From contig CP136066.1 of assembly GCA_032622095.1 (NCBI GenBank), forward strand, positions 93,019,319-93,083,318: DNA of 64,000 nucleotides. The letters run 5' to 3'. The stretch comes from Siphonodentalium dalli. Taxonomy: Eukaryota; Mollusca; Scaphopoda; Gadilida; Siphonodentaliidae. A model generated the notes under the pieces. That model was not told the origin of the DNA, made no database searches, and saw only the letters and a list, made by a program, of their open reading frames with translations. Position numbers and translations under genes: made by a program. Shown one piece after another: positions 12,219-23,200 of the stretch (the stretch's first letter is position 1; the number at the start of each line of letters is the position of its first letter).

Positions 12219-12440
12219 ATTTTACCCAATGCTGGGCAATGTTTTACTCAACGCAGGGTAACAAATTACCCCAATATTAATTTACTGGTACAAAAAATCG
12301 CCAACGCAAAAGGGAAATTAATATTGGGTAAACTGTTACCGTACGCTCAGTAAAAACATTGCCCAACATTGGGTTAAATTTACTCAACGGTCGCGTGATG
12401 CTATACGCACCATTGTGTTGGGTAAATTTTACCCAACGCG
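12219..12440. mobile_element. Palindromic MITE built on TTTACCCAAC motifs
   Basis: TTTACCCAATGCTGGGCAAT at the left is mirrored by ACATTGCCCAACATTGGGT near 12354-12374, with AATATTAATTT / AAATTAATATT nearer the centre (~12300). A second near-palindrome, GTTGGGTAAA / TTTTACCCAAC, closes it at 12418-12439. The foldback structure is clear; the superfamily is unknown. Confidence 0.6.
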
Positions 12441-12868
12441 ATTTAGAGTGTACGGCAATTTCATCAGGTACCAAAATCTGTACGTTCACCTTCCGTCTTT
12501 CACCAAGGGCATTATACAAAATGTTTACTGTTGACACAACCTCGCTACATTTCGTCAATTGCACATCGCTCGGCTTATGTGTATGCTACATACTTCCATA
12601 TGTGTCTGTCAACACAGTGTCTTGGTTATCAACAGGACGCACCATTGGGGGCACGGATCAGGTATTAGGTGCGAAAATCGGCGCTCTATCCCGTGGCGTG
12701 TACGGTGTGATCTGCTGCTGCTGCGTTCATGTGCACGAACTGTCTGATTGGTGTAAACAATACTTAATTCTCATTTTAACCACGAGGTTGTGTATCAAAT
12801 ATTGACGTCACCTGGCGGTTTAGAACCAGAAAAACCTGCTACGTATATTGAAGTCGAATTACGTTCCT

Positions 12869-13897
12869 CAAAGGCCCACTTAATTTTCGAACCCCCAGAT
12901 CACACTGTATAAAATATATTCCATATTATATACCATTTGAAAGAGGAAGCTCCAAAACATTGTATTTCTAACTTATCCGGTGTAATAAACTGTGAACATG
13001 TTGTTTTTGTTCACTTACTGACGTGTTTTTTTCTTCATCTGGATTGTATTCAGTGGAGGGGGAATAACGCTAAATCTTAAAGATTTCCATTGAAAATACA
13101 TTTTTAGTTTGAATTCTGATGCATTCTGGGAGCCAAAGGCGGGGTAAACATTAAATGATTTCAGTTGTTTTCTATTTCTCCACGGGCATCTTCTGAGACA
13201 TAGAGTTTCAAATGCTGATGAATTATAGTATTTTAATCATATTTTATGTCATTGTTATTAAAATCGTTTATCAAGGCACTATAAAAAAAAATAATCAGTG
13301 ACTCAGGGGGGGGGGGGTCGGAAAAAAATTTCAGGCACGTATGGCATTTTTTCCCTTTCGATAATTTTTTGTACCCACCCACCCCCACGGCCAAATTTTT
13401 TTCAGTTTTCGGCAGTTTTTTCCGACCATTTTTTGACACCCACCCCCCCTTTTAACACTAAAACAGAGATTTGCGGGGGGAAATTCACTGTAAACAGCTG
13501 TATATGAATTTCTGTGCATACTATTTATCATGGATGTTAACATGGACATGTAAATAGGAATGAGTAATTTTGAGGTCATTCGGCCAAAAAAACATGGCTG
13601 CCAGCGGCCATCTTGGATTTCAAAATTTGCAACAAAATACAACACGATAACTGCCTGCAGTCAGTTTACCAGTTAGAATTACATTATTTCTCTCATTCAA
13701 ACTGATTCAAAGTGGTTTTGAAGCCCAACTCATTGCCAAAACACTAAAAACAAGCAGGAATTTTTATTTTTTTAGTTGCGGAAAAAATTGCTTGTTGGTG
13801 GCTTTGACCACTCACCCACCCCGGCATACGTGCCGGAAGAAATTTTTTCACCCCCCCCCCCCCCCCTGACTGACTCGAAAATTAAGTGGGCCTTTAA
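12869..13897. mobile_element. MITE, AAAGGCCCACTTAATTTTCGA family (copy A), interrupted
   Basis: The left end AAAGGCCCACTTAATTTTCG and right end CGAAAATTAAGTGGGCCTTT are inverted repeats. The interior matches copy B (31761-32237) and copy C (46507-48015): CCATTTGAAAGAGGAAGCTC, AAACTGTGAACATGTTGTTT, TGTTTTCTATTTCTCC. A second transposon (13304-13868) is inserted near its right end. Confidence 0.8.
13304..13868. mobile_element. hAT-like non-autonomous element nested in the MITE
   Basis: The element begins CAGGGG... with a G-run and ends with a C-run CCCCTG. Inside the runs the terminal inverted repeat continues as GGAAAAAAATTTC.GGCACGTATG and its mirror CATACGTGCCGGAAG. It interrupts copy A exactly where copy B reads GATGACTCGAAAATT. 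The flanks CAGTGACT and ACTGACTC fit an imperfect 7-8-bp duplication, as for hAT elements. The G/C runs create spurious proline/glycine-rich frames. Confidence 0.65.
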
Positions 13898-14549
13898 TGT
13901 TTACATAGTCCGTCTGTGTTATATAAATCCTGTTCGGTGAAGGGTCAACTACCAGTTGGGTCGTCGTGTTATACCCCAATAAAACATGACATAACACGAA
14001 CCTAACTCACATCGTTTTAACCTACAGATGACTAAAAGTGATACATGTAGATCGAATAACTGCCCGAGCCGATTGAGAGATGCAAATGAACTTTTTTTAA
14101 TTTAAAAATCCGTCTGGCGCTTATAATAATGGGGAGGGTACTAGATATAGACCCCTCAATCGAGATCCCCAAGCCTACAAACGCACTTGCAGGTAGAAGT
14201 ACGGAAAATACCACACAATTTCCACAGCCAGCTACCATAGTTGCAATATCAGCATTAGGCGCACCAAGCTCCATGCCGAATTAAGTCCTCTGCTACGCAA
14301 GACTTACCGTTGCCAGCACATACGCAGAATGATAGGAATTCACTCATTTATTTATTTGAGACTTTTGTAAGTTATAATTCATTCTGCATTATTCTGAGAA
14401 ACTTAACTGTCTATATTCATTTGAAAAGTGTCTAGATCAAGCCAAAATGAATTGTAACTGTCAAAACACTTCAATAAAAATGTTAGATTTAATTAAGAAT
14501 ATAGATATATGCCGGCAGCGGCCAGACATAGAGTAGCGAGGGGGTAGAA

Positions 14550-14999
14550 GGTTAGAAGGAACTAAATAAGTAGAATTACGTCCCTTTCGTTTTTACAGGG
14601 TATCTCGAATACGAGTTTAAAAAGTTCTGGCGCGCGATTGGCGTATAATATGTCAAATAATTTTACAAATTCAATAAATATAATACCCATAGCATGTAAA
14701 AACGTGGGCGTTTCCTAGTCTGAAATGCGTTCGTGTCCAAACAATGGCGGGATATTGAGGCTGTGTATTGGCTTTTGTCAGACTGTCAAATTCTGTGCAA
14801 AAAGTGGGGTAGTGTGGAAAACGTATGCTGGTTTTTGAAAAAGGCGTGGCTCGAAAGGTACTCCTATGTGCGAACAGATGCCGAAAGGGTTGGTCTTTAC
14901 GAACGCATGCATCGTGCACTTCGGAACTCGAACATTTAGCGTGGGCGTGGTCAAACGTTAACACTGTGGCCCATGGAAAACGTTTAGTTCCTTCTAACC
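14550..14999. mobile_element. 450-bp MITE with 17-bp inverted ends and AGAA duplication
   Basis: GGTTAGAAGGAACTAAA (14550-14566) is exactly mirrored by TTTAGTTCCTTCTAACC (14983-14999). Both ends are flanked by AGAA, a 4-bp target duplication. The interior has overlapping open frames on both strands that do not resemble a transposase. The 4-bp duplication and GGTTA terminus resemble those of the element at 27426-27886. Confidence 0.8.
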
Positions 15000-15059
15000 A
15001 GAACTCTGTTTTGCAGCTTACAGGCGCACCCGTTACAGTAAAAGAAGAATAACTCTACA

Positions 15060-15793
15060 TCACACAAACGATCTGCTCAACGGCCACATATTGCGATATT
15101 TTGCTTGGTTGTAAAATTAAATTGTCCGATTTCCACCGGATCCTATTTTTTATTTATTTATTTATCTCCAACACAGAAGAACATGCATGTGCAAGTACAT
15201 TATGCGTATGTACACGTGTATCACACCGCCTATAATGCATGGTATGCACATCATTTCAAAGAACATAATAGTTTACAAATATAATAGAGAGACAGTTCAG
15301 TCTATTCAAACGTCAAAGAGCCGTTGATGGTGTCAATTCATAAAATTGTAATTGTAGGGAGGAATTCGCGTACATGTGATGCACAGAGTCATCGCATGCA
15401 GATGGTCGCTGACCGCATATGTTGAACAATTGAGCGAATCAGTCCAGGATGCGATATGTGTCACATATAAACCGATTTATTACTTACTTTCAAATGCATA
15501 TACATTATGAACGACGACCAATATTAACGGATGTACATATATATACACTTGACGTTGGTTTGTATATGTCTCACGCGTATGGCTATCGCATGCGGGTTGG
15601 ATAAGCGCAGCAAGGTTTCCAGAATCAAGGGTGACAACGCAGGCGAAAGTCCCCCTGTTATATGGTACTAGAGGAGCGTTTTACTCTGTGTTGAATTGAA
15701 AGGAGTTGCTTTTTTTAAAGGATGAATATAGATAGAACGACACAAGTGTGTGAACTGGTTAACGTTATTACACGAGTTTGTTGTGACACCATG
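15060..15793. other. Non-coding stretch
   Basis: A (TTTA)n stretch lies at about 15149-15165. No gene or clear element was recognised. Confidence 0.45.
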
Positions 15794-15797
15794 TTAA

Positions 15798-16189
15798 CCC
15801 CTTTACCCAACAAACGGCCAAAACCTGCCAAATAAAGCTGCAACAGCCTAAAATATTCTTGGTCTGTCTCAATAAAACCATACAAATATGGATATCATTG
15901 GAACCGGCTCCTTGACCACATTGTGATAGTTACAGTTATGCCCTGTGCCAATGCATTCTCTTATATATGCGAGTCGATCATAGGTCGCCTCGCATATATA
16001 AGAGAATGCATTGGCCGAAAAAAAAATCTTTTTTTAACACTTTTTACCATTTTTTCTTACATTCTTTAACAATTTATAATTTTTAATGTGTTAAGCCAAT
16101 GCATTCTCTTATATATGCGAGGCGACCTATGGTCGACTCGCATATATAAGAGAATGCATTGGCACATGGCCCTTCTGTTGGGTAAAGGG
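15798..16189. mobile_element. 392-bp TTAA-flanked MITE with two hairpins (copy 1)
   Basis: The ends CCCCTTTACCCAACA and TGTTGGGTAAAGGG are inverted repeats, and TTAA lies directly outside each end (15794-15797 and 16190-16193). TTAA duplication is the signature of piggyBac-type insertion, so a piggyBac-derived MITE is inferred. Inside are two large hairpins, 15947-16015 and 16095-16163, with ~27-bp arms (GCCAATGCATTCTCTTATAT...). Copy 2 at 32303-32694 is in the opposite orientation and also 392 bp long. Confidence 0.85.
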
Positions 16190-16193
16190 TTAA

Positions 16194-16565
16194 AACAAGA
16201 ACCCGATCGATATAGGATCGCGAGGCTCTAGATTTACTTCGCGGCACGACAAACGGCAACAAGTTCGCAAAACACTACTGTTCTATGTTTATAGCACACT
16301 GAAGTTTGCAGCTTATTTTTTCGTAGATACTGTTTTATATAATTAAACGTGTGGTTTTTGTAGACTATACCTCATAAATTCAACACATCCTCGTGCAAAT
16401 AGGTTCATATATATGTTCATGTTGGACTTATTTGATTCTGAAATAAGCCCATAGTGGGGTTGACTGCGGATCGAATATTAGATCGGTGGTTACTTTACTG
16501 TAAGGATCCGTACACGACGCGTAAGGAACCGTATATACGTTCGGCGTACGGCGCCTCCCACCGTC
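16194..16565. other. Non-coding stretch
   Basis: No feature recognised between the MITE and the G-run. Confidence 0.4.
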
Positions 16566-16568
16566 GGT

Positions 16569-16569
<1 letters not shown>

Positions 16570-16599
<30 letters not shown>

Positions 16600-16662
16600 C
16601 TCGGGGAGGGGGGCTCGGGGAGGGGGGCTCGGGGAGGGGTGGGGGCTCGGGGAGGGGTGGGG
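16570..16662 (+). repeat. G-run and GGGGCTC tandem repeat, G-quadruplex-prone
   Basis: About 30 consecutive G are followed by repeats of CTCGGGGAGGGG. Many G-tracts lie close together on the plus strand, so G-quadruplex formation is expected. The glycine-rich and proline-rich frames here are artefacts. Run length may be unreliable in the assembly. Confidence 0.85.
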
Positions 16663-16741
16663 GTTCGAACCGCCGCGGGTGGTCCGTCGACCACCGAAGG
16701 ACGCGTGAAGCTGGTGCTGCTTCGGTACGAACTGATGTTGG

Positions 16742-16775
16742 TATTAACGGGTATTAACGGGTATTAACGGGTATC
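16742..16775. repeat. Short GGTATTAACG tandem repeat
   Basis: GGTATTAACG occurs three times in direct succession just before the foldback element. Confidence 0.7.
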
Positions 16776-16904
16776 TTATTTCGGTCGTACGTAACTGCTG
16801 TTGCTGTGTAAAATGACTGATACGACACTACTATATATGTATTCGTTGATGCCAAACATTTGACATATGCAACTGGTGCGGCTCAGCGATAAACTGGTAT
16901 CAGA

Positions 16905-18140
16905 CCGGTTTTCCGAAGACCTATTACTACGAAGGCCCACAACTCCGAAGACCCGATTCTCCGACGGCCATAACTCCGAAGACCCGATTCTCCGACGGCC
17001 CATAACTCCGAAGATCCTATTCTCCGAAAGCCCATAACTCCGAAGGGCCGATTCTCCGAAGACCTATAACTCCGAAGACCTATAACTCCGAAGGGCCGAT
17101 TCTCCGAATACCTATAACTCCGAAGGCCCGATTCTCCGACGGCCCATAACTCCGAAGGTCCGATTCTCCGAAGATTTTGTTTTATCGGGGTATTATCGTT
17201 TACTAAATAGTGTACAGTCCAGTGGCGAAGCCAAGGGGTCCCAAAATTCCCACTGCCCCCATTAAACCTCTACTTGCTATTTCAGACAATATGGGCCCCT
17301 AACAAAACATGTCCAATGTCATGTAAACGCCCGGAAATCGTTCATGGGGCATCAAAATATTCAAACTTTTCCTACTGCCCCCCACCTAAATGGGAATCCT
17401 GGCCCGCCACTGACTATACACCAGATACTATAACGTTACGTTGGCCCATGAGATGCCAGAGTAAAATGTACAGGGGTGAACGGGGAAGAACTTGTCGCCC
17501 CTGTGCATGTTAGGCTACTCTGACATTCTTGCAGCGTTTCGTTATAATATACCCGGTGCACACCAGTGGCGGAGCCAGGGTTCCCATTTAGGGGTGCACA
17601 TTAATTAGCATATGTGGGGGATATGTGGGGGATATATCATGCATATGATATGCCGAAAGCATATCACGAAGGCCTGATTTGGGGAGCGCATACATGGGAG
17701 GGGTCGCCCACAATCGTTGGTCCGGGGGCTCCCCTGGGCAGGAACACTGTGAATATTTGAATGCCTAGGAGGGATTTCCTGACGTTTACATGACATTTGA
17801 CATGTTTTTTGGGGGCGGTCTTCCCTAGGGCCCCATTGACCCCGCCACTGGACTGTACACTATTTAATAAGCGATAAAACATGATCTTCGGAGAATGGGA
17901 CCTTCGGAGAATCGGACGTTCGGTGAATCGGCCCTTCGGAGTTATAGACCTTCCGGAGTTATGGGCGTTCGGAGTTATAGGCCTTCGGAGTTATGGGCTT
18001 TCGGAGTTATGGGTCTTCGGAGTTATGGGATTTCGGAGAATCGGGACTTCGGAGTTATGGGCTTTCGGAGAATCGGGGCGTCGGAGAATCTGACCTTCGG
18101 AGAATCGGACCTTCGGAGTTATGGGTCTTCGGAAAAACGC
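16905..18140. mobile_element. Foldback element with minisatellite arms
   Basis: The outer parts (16913-17175 and 17886-18134) are the same 16-bp minisatellite in opposite orientation. Two unit types alternate, CCGAAGACCCGATTCT and CCGACGGCCCATAACT. Inside, TTACTAAATAGTGTACAGTC / GACTGTACACTATTTAATAA and CAGTGGCG... / ...CGCCACTG continue the inverted repeat, as do AACATGTCCAATGTCATGTA and its mirror near 17785-17805. The spacer is ~280 bp. Long inverted repeats made of tandem repeats are typical of foldback transposons. No transposase is present, and the repetitive frames (for example at 17881-18206) are artefacts. Confidence 0.75.
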
Positions 18141-19146
18141 TACGTAACCGATAAACTGGTGCAGCACTTAATGGAATCACGAGCCTATTTGGCCACATAT
18201 AACTGATGTTGCTGTGGCTGGTGCAGCTTTTATACGAAGTGATGTTGGTGCCAACCTTCTACAAACTGGATGCGTGTGGGTGTACGTCCTCGGGGGGGGG
18301 GTCACACATAGCTGGTTCTTCTTTGGTACGAACTCGTGTTTGACGATTTTTCGCTTTTTCGGTATTTTTGGTGTTTGAATGATTTCATTCGGATATACTT
18401 GCATAATTTTTCCGGATTTTGTGGACACTAAATTTTTTAACTGCCACGGGCAAACGCTCTTTATTTTAAACTTATAATATAATAAATGAAAAAAAATAAC
18501 CGAGCCGCACGGCCTCTTCCGACAGAACTTCTACAACCATAATTGAATTCATCGATATCATATTTGACAACTTACAACTGGTGCTGACCTGGTTTAAACT
18601 GGCGCGTCACTGAATGAAAACGTGAGCAAATGACACACTATGAAGACTAACATTCCAGTCCCGATTTTCAACCGACATGTATGTCATCGTCAGTATATTA
18701 GGAACATATTGCTCAATTGTGCTTGCGATGTTATCAGTGAATGATGTATGTTGTTGTGAACAACCCGATGTGAATGATATTGCGATTCGATTAATAGTAA
18801 TCTTCCTATCGGTGGGCCGGGTTGGGCTTTGTTAACTGTCAAGAGCAAACGCTCTGTATTGTAAACAATTCTATCATCCATATCAACCAATCGATATGCA
18901 AGTTTTCAATGGCCAAATATTGTCAATGTCTTGCTCCATTGAAACATGTAGGATCCGATCGTATACGTCTATATTATTTTGTGAAAATATTCAAGGCGCC
19001 GCCTTTGTAAAAATAAATGAAAAACAAATCAGAGCCACACCCCCTGATAGGACGCCTACCGTTGTTTGATGTTTATTGTATGTATATCAAAGTGATCCTA
19101 ACAATTCGAGCGATGTGTTTTCGAAATAATGACGAGTCTGCATGCA
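18141..19146. other. Non-coding stretch with a diverged duplicated segment
   Basis: CAAACGCTCTTTATTTTAAAC...AAATGAAAAAAAATAACCGAGCC (18450-18505) resembles CAAACGCTCTGTATTGTAAAC (18846) and AAATGAAAAACAAATCAGAGCC (19016). These are old pieces of one repeat. No gene was found. Confidence 0.4.
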
Positions 19147-19845
19147 TCGGTTGAAAATGGCTGAAAATAGTGTTGTCGAAAGTGACTGAACCATATTTGG
19201 TTGGAAAGAGTATTGTCTTGACATCATTTGCAGACCAACAGCTCGCAAATCAGTCGGTAAATGGGCCGGCTATGGGCCGACTACCCATGTTATAATGAAG
19301 AGCGTTTTGTATTTTCACTAAACGAGTTCCGTTTATAGCTAATTTGCTGAAAATTGTATTGTCGAAAGCGACTGAACCATACTTTGTTGGAAAGAGTATT
19401 GTCTTCCGGTCATTTACAGACCAACAGCTCTCAAATCAGTCGGTAAACGGGCCGGTTATTGGTGTTATATTAAAGAGCCTTCATGTATTTTTACTATAAC
19501 ATGTGACTTTTAGCTAATTTGCTGAAAATCGTATTGTAGAAAGTGACTGAACCATACTTGGTTGGAAAGAGTTTTGTCTTGCCATCATTTGCAGACCAAC
19601 AGCTCGCAAATCGGTCAGTAAATGTGCCGGTTATTGGTGTTATATTAAAGAGCCTTCATGTATTTTTACTAAAATGGCTGATGTTTAGCTTATTTTGAGA
19701 AAATATGATTATCGAAAACGACTGCAGCATATTTGGTTTGGAAAGAGTGTGGTCTTGTGGTCATTTTGAGATCAACAGGGCGTAAATCGGTTAGTAACTG
19801 TGCCTGCTATCCATGTTTATAGTGAAGAGCATTTTAGATTTTTTT
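19147..19845. repeat. Tandem repeat, ~175-186-bp period, four copies
   Basis: Units start with GCTGAAAAT near 19160, 19346, 19521 and 19696 and contain GACTGAACCATA, TTGGAAAGAGT, CAGACCAACAGCTCGCAAAT and GAAGAGC. The second and third copies are most alike and the fourth most diverged. It is a small local satellite without coding potential. Confidence 0.8.
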
Positions 19846-20028
19846 TTCCTTTTTTTTTTCATCGGGCAAACTGTTCGTCGTAGAAGCCAATTTTACCTAT
19901 CGGCTGACGATTCTTGCTGCAATGCGCAAGCCTAGTAGGCGGAAATTATTCGCTGTGTGTTTTCGCTCTTGGCTCCGATTGTTAGTATGTGGAATGTTGC
20001 ACACGGCGCCTGACATAGGTGTCCCGGG

Positions 20029-22660
20029 GGTCCTACATTGGGTCCCCATGGACCCACATGTCTTACCAAGGGTATCTATGAACTTCCACCTCTCCTTCCC
20101 CTCTCCTCTCCCATCCCTTCCCTCCCCTCCCTCTCCCCGTCAACCCCAGGGGTCCTACATTGGGTCCACATGTACCCACATGTCTTACCAAGGGTCTCTA
20201 TGAACTTCCAGGTCCACAGGAACGAATCAATGGCTTTCGGGACTCCTCTCTGCCTCCTCCCTCACCCTATCTCCCCTCAATACCCTCCCTCCCTCTACCC
20301 CATCCCTCCCCTCTCTGCCCCCTCTTTCCCCTCTCTATATATCTCCCTTCTCCATCTACCCTCCCCCGTCTCCATTCCCATCTCTTTCCTCTTTGCCCCC
20401 TCTCTCCCCCTCTATCACCTCCCTCTCCCTTTCCTCTCTGCCCCTCTATCTCTCCCCATTTCTCCCTTCCCTCTCCCCTCCCTCTCCCCTCTCCCCCTCT
20501 TTCCCCTCTCCCTTCCATCCCTCTCCCCTCTCCACTCCCATCCCTATCCCTGTCAACCCCATCCCCTCCCTCCCCTATCCCTCCCCTCTTCCCTCCCTCT
20601 CCCCTATCTCTCCACGTCAACCCTGGGGGTCCTACCTTGGGTCCCCATGGACCCACATGTCTTACCAAGGGTCCACAGAAAACCAACCAATCGCTTTCGG
20701 ATCTCCTCTCTGTCCCCTCTCTCTCCTCTCTTCTCCTCTCTCTCCCCTCTCCCTTCTCCCCTCCATCTTACCTCCCTATCCCTTTCTCTCCCTCTATCTC
20801 CTCCCTCCCTCTATCCCCTCTCTCCCCTCTATCTTCTCTGCCCCCATCGTTCTATATCTCCCCTCTCACACTACCCTCCCCATCTCCCTTCCCATCTGTT
20901 TCATATATGTTCTCTCTCTGTCCCCTCTCTCATCTCCCTCTCCTCTCTGCCCCTCTTTCTCTCCCCTTTCTCCCCTCCCTCCCCCTCCATCTCCACTCTG
21001 CCCTCTCATCAACCTCCCTCCCCTCTCCCCTCCCTATATCTACCCCTCTATCCCCTCTTCCCTACATTGGGTCCTACATTGGGTCCCCATTTACCCACAT
21101 GTCTTACCAAGGGTCTCTATGAACTTCCAGGTCCACAGGAACCAATCAATGGCTTTCGGAACTCCTCTCTGCCTCCCCCCTCACCCTCTCTCCCCTCAAT
21201 ACCCTCCCTCCCTCTACCCCATCCCTCCGCCTCTCTGCCCCCTCTTTCCCCTCTCTATATCTCCCTTCTCCATCTACCCTCCCCCATCTGCTTCCTCTTT
21301 GCCCCTCTCTCCCCCTCTATCACCTTCCTCTCCCTTTCCTATCTGACCCTTTATCTCTCCCATTTCTCCCTTCCCTATCCCCTCCATATCCCCTCTCCCC
21401 TCTCCCTTCCATCCCTCTCCCCTCTCCACTCCCATCCTCTCCCCTCCTCTCCCCTCCCCTATCCCTGTCAACCCCAATCCCTCCCTCCCATCCCTCCCCT
21501 CTCCCTCCCCTCTTCCCTCCCTCTCCCCCTCTCTCTCTCTCCTCGTCAACCCCGGGGGTCATACCTTGGGTCCCCATGGACCTACATGTCTTACCAAGGG
21601 TCTATATGAACTTCCAGGTCCACAGGAAACCCATCAATCGCTTTCGGATCTCATCTCTGTCCCCTCTCTATCTCCTCTCTGCCCCTCTCTCTCCTCTCTC
21701 CCCTCTCCCCTCCATCTTACCTCCCTATCCCTTTCTCTCCCTCTATCTCCTCCCTCCCTCTTTCCCCTCCCTCCCCTATATCTTCTCTGCCCCATCGTTC
21801 TATATCTCCCCTCTCCCTCTACCCTCCCCATCTCCCTTCCCATCTGTTTCATATATGTTCCCTCTCTGTCCCCTCTCTCACCTCCCTCTCCTCTCTGTCC
21901 CTCTTTCTCCCCTCCCCCCCCCTCCATCTCCCCTCTCCCCTCTCATCAATCTCCCTCCCCTCTCCCCTCCCTATATCTACCCCTCTACCCCCTCTCCCCT
22001 CCCCGTCAACCCCGAGGGTCCTACCTTGTGTCCCCATGGACCCACGTGTCTTACCAAGGGTATTTATGAACTTCTACCTCTCCCTCCCCTCTCCTCTCGC
22101 CCTCTCTCCCCTCGCCCCTCCCTCTCCCCGTCAACCACAGGGGTCCTACATTGGGTCCCCATAGACCCACGTGTCTTATCAAGGGTCTCTATGAACTTCC
22201 AGGTCCACATGAACCCATCAATGGCTTTCGGAACTCCTCTCTGCCTCCCCCTCACCCTCTCTCCCCTCCCCTATCCCTCCTCTCTCTCCATTTCTCTCCT
22301 CTCTGTCCCCTATTTTCCCTCCCTCTATATCTCCCCTCTCCCCTCCCCATCTCCCTCTCTTCCCCTCTGCCCCTCTTTATCCCCTCCCTCCCATCCATTT
22401 CCCTCCCCTCTCCCTCTCTCTCCCCTACCACTGCCCGTCAACCCCGGGGTCCTACATTGGGTCCCTATGGACCCACATGTCTCACCAAGGGTCTCTATGA
22501 ACTTCCACCTCTCCCTCCCCTCTCCCATCCCTCCCCTATCACCCTCTCTTCCCATTTCTCCCCTCTCCCCATATCTCCCCTCCCTCTCCCCTACTTCTCC
22601 CCGTCAACCCCAGGGGTCCTACATTGGGTCCCCATGGACACACATGTCTTACCAAGGGTC
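20029..22660 (+). repeat. 2.6-kb polypyrimidine satellite with anchor motif
   Basis: Almost pure CT sequence (CTCCCCTCTCCCCTCCCTC style) is punctuated by a conserved ~60-bp anchor. The anchor reads GGGGTCCTACATTGGGTCCC, then the palindrome-like GGGTCCCCATGGACCC, then TCTTACCAAGGGTCT...ATGAACTTCC. Anchors occur near 20029, 20149, 20625, 21062, 21553, 22013, 22138, 22448 and 22615. Longer anchors add CAGGTCCACAGGAACC and GGCTTTCGGA. Proline/serine/leucine frames of several hundred residues (for example 20038-21609) follow from the base composition and are not called as genes. Confidence 0.9.
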
Positions 22661-22666
22661 TATGTT

Positions 22667-22928
22667 GATGACGGACAACAGAGATCGGGTGTTTGGACTG
22701 CCAGCACGGTGGTTCCGACATACCAGATTGCTGGGGACATCAAGATTGATGGTACGACTTGCGGCTACATCACTACAGCGGTCTATCATAATCTTCTCAG
22801 GGCAACTGGTTTACGAATTCGCACCGCTCTGGGGGATACAGACATTTTTTTGTGCCATTTGGTTGCGACGTTCCCAAGACAACTTTCAGCTGTATTCAAA
22901 CCCAAACACATCATGCGGTTTCTTTTGA
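22667..22928 (+). pseudogene. Truncated, frameshifted gene end of the virus-like cluster
   Basis: Directly after the last satellite anchor, one frame has strongly coding-like codon use for ~55 codons (for example GDIKIDGTTCGYITTAVYHN). A run of seven T at 22845-22851 then separates it from another frame that stops at 22926. The 5' part is missing, replaced by satellite DNA. I do not recognise the product; its position suggests another gene of the element, converging on the 149-residue gene. The stop of the second frame lies 13 bp before a histone-type stem-loop. The frames do not form an intact gene as assembled. The break may be real or a homopolymer error. Confidence 0.45.
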
Positions 22929-22941
22929 AACCATCCAAAAC

Positions 22942-22957
22942 GGCCCTTTTCAGGGCC
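22942..22957 (+). terminator. Histone-mRNA-type 3' stem-loop (plus strand)
   Basis: GGCCCTTTTCAGGGCC matches the metazoan replication-dependent histone stem-loop consensus GGCYCUUUUMAGRGCC at every position, preceded by the usual CAAAAC. The purine-rich AAAAGATACG 13 nt downstream could be a histone downstream element bound by U7 snRNA. It sits 13 bp after the stop of the truncated plus-strand frame. No histone gene is visible nearby. Confidence 0.8.
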
Positions 22958-23200
22958 TCACAAATTTTTTAAAAGATACGCTCTGAAATTGCTACTGTAC
23001 AATTTGTTCATTCTTCCTGGAGATAATGTTCACATAATTTCTTCAAAACCGAATTCATTCATCATGAACTTGGAGAGAATGTTCACATAATTTATCAAAG
23101 AATGCTTCCCTAACAATAAAAAAAACACTACCACCCTTCATATCTATAATACGCTCATCATATAGCATAATACAGAGCGTACCTTTCGTGAATTTTAAGT

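Noticed and set aside
16655-16680. GGGTTCGAACC resembling a tRNA T-arm
   Set aside because: No acceptor, D or anticodon arms can be formed around it; it is part of a G-rich repeat edge.
16428-16708. Glycine-rich and proline-rich frames
   Set aside because: Direct translation of the G-run and GGGGCTC repeats.
17881-18206. 103-codon frame with repeated SELWAFGV-like words
   Set aside because: Translation of the 16-bp minisatellite arm of the foldback element.
20038-21609. 523-codon open frame (and overlapping 450-, 320-, 317-codon frames) rich in Pro, Ser, Leu
   Set aside because: All lie in the CT satellite; TCC/CCT/CTC repeats have no stop codons on this strand. The frames are open in several phases at once and show no domain.
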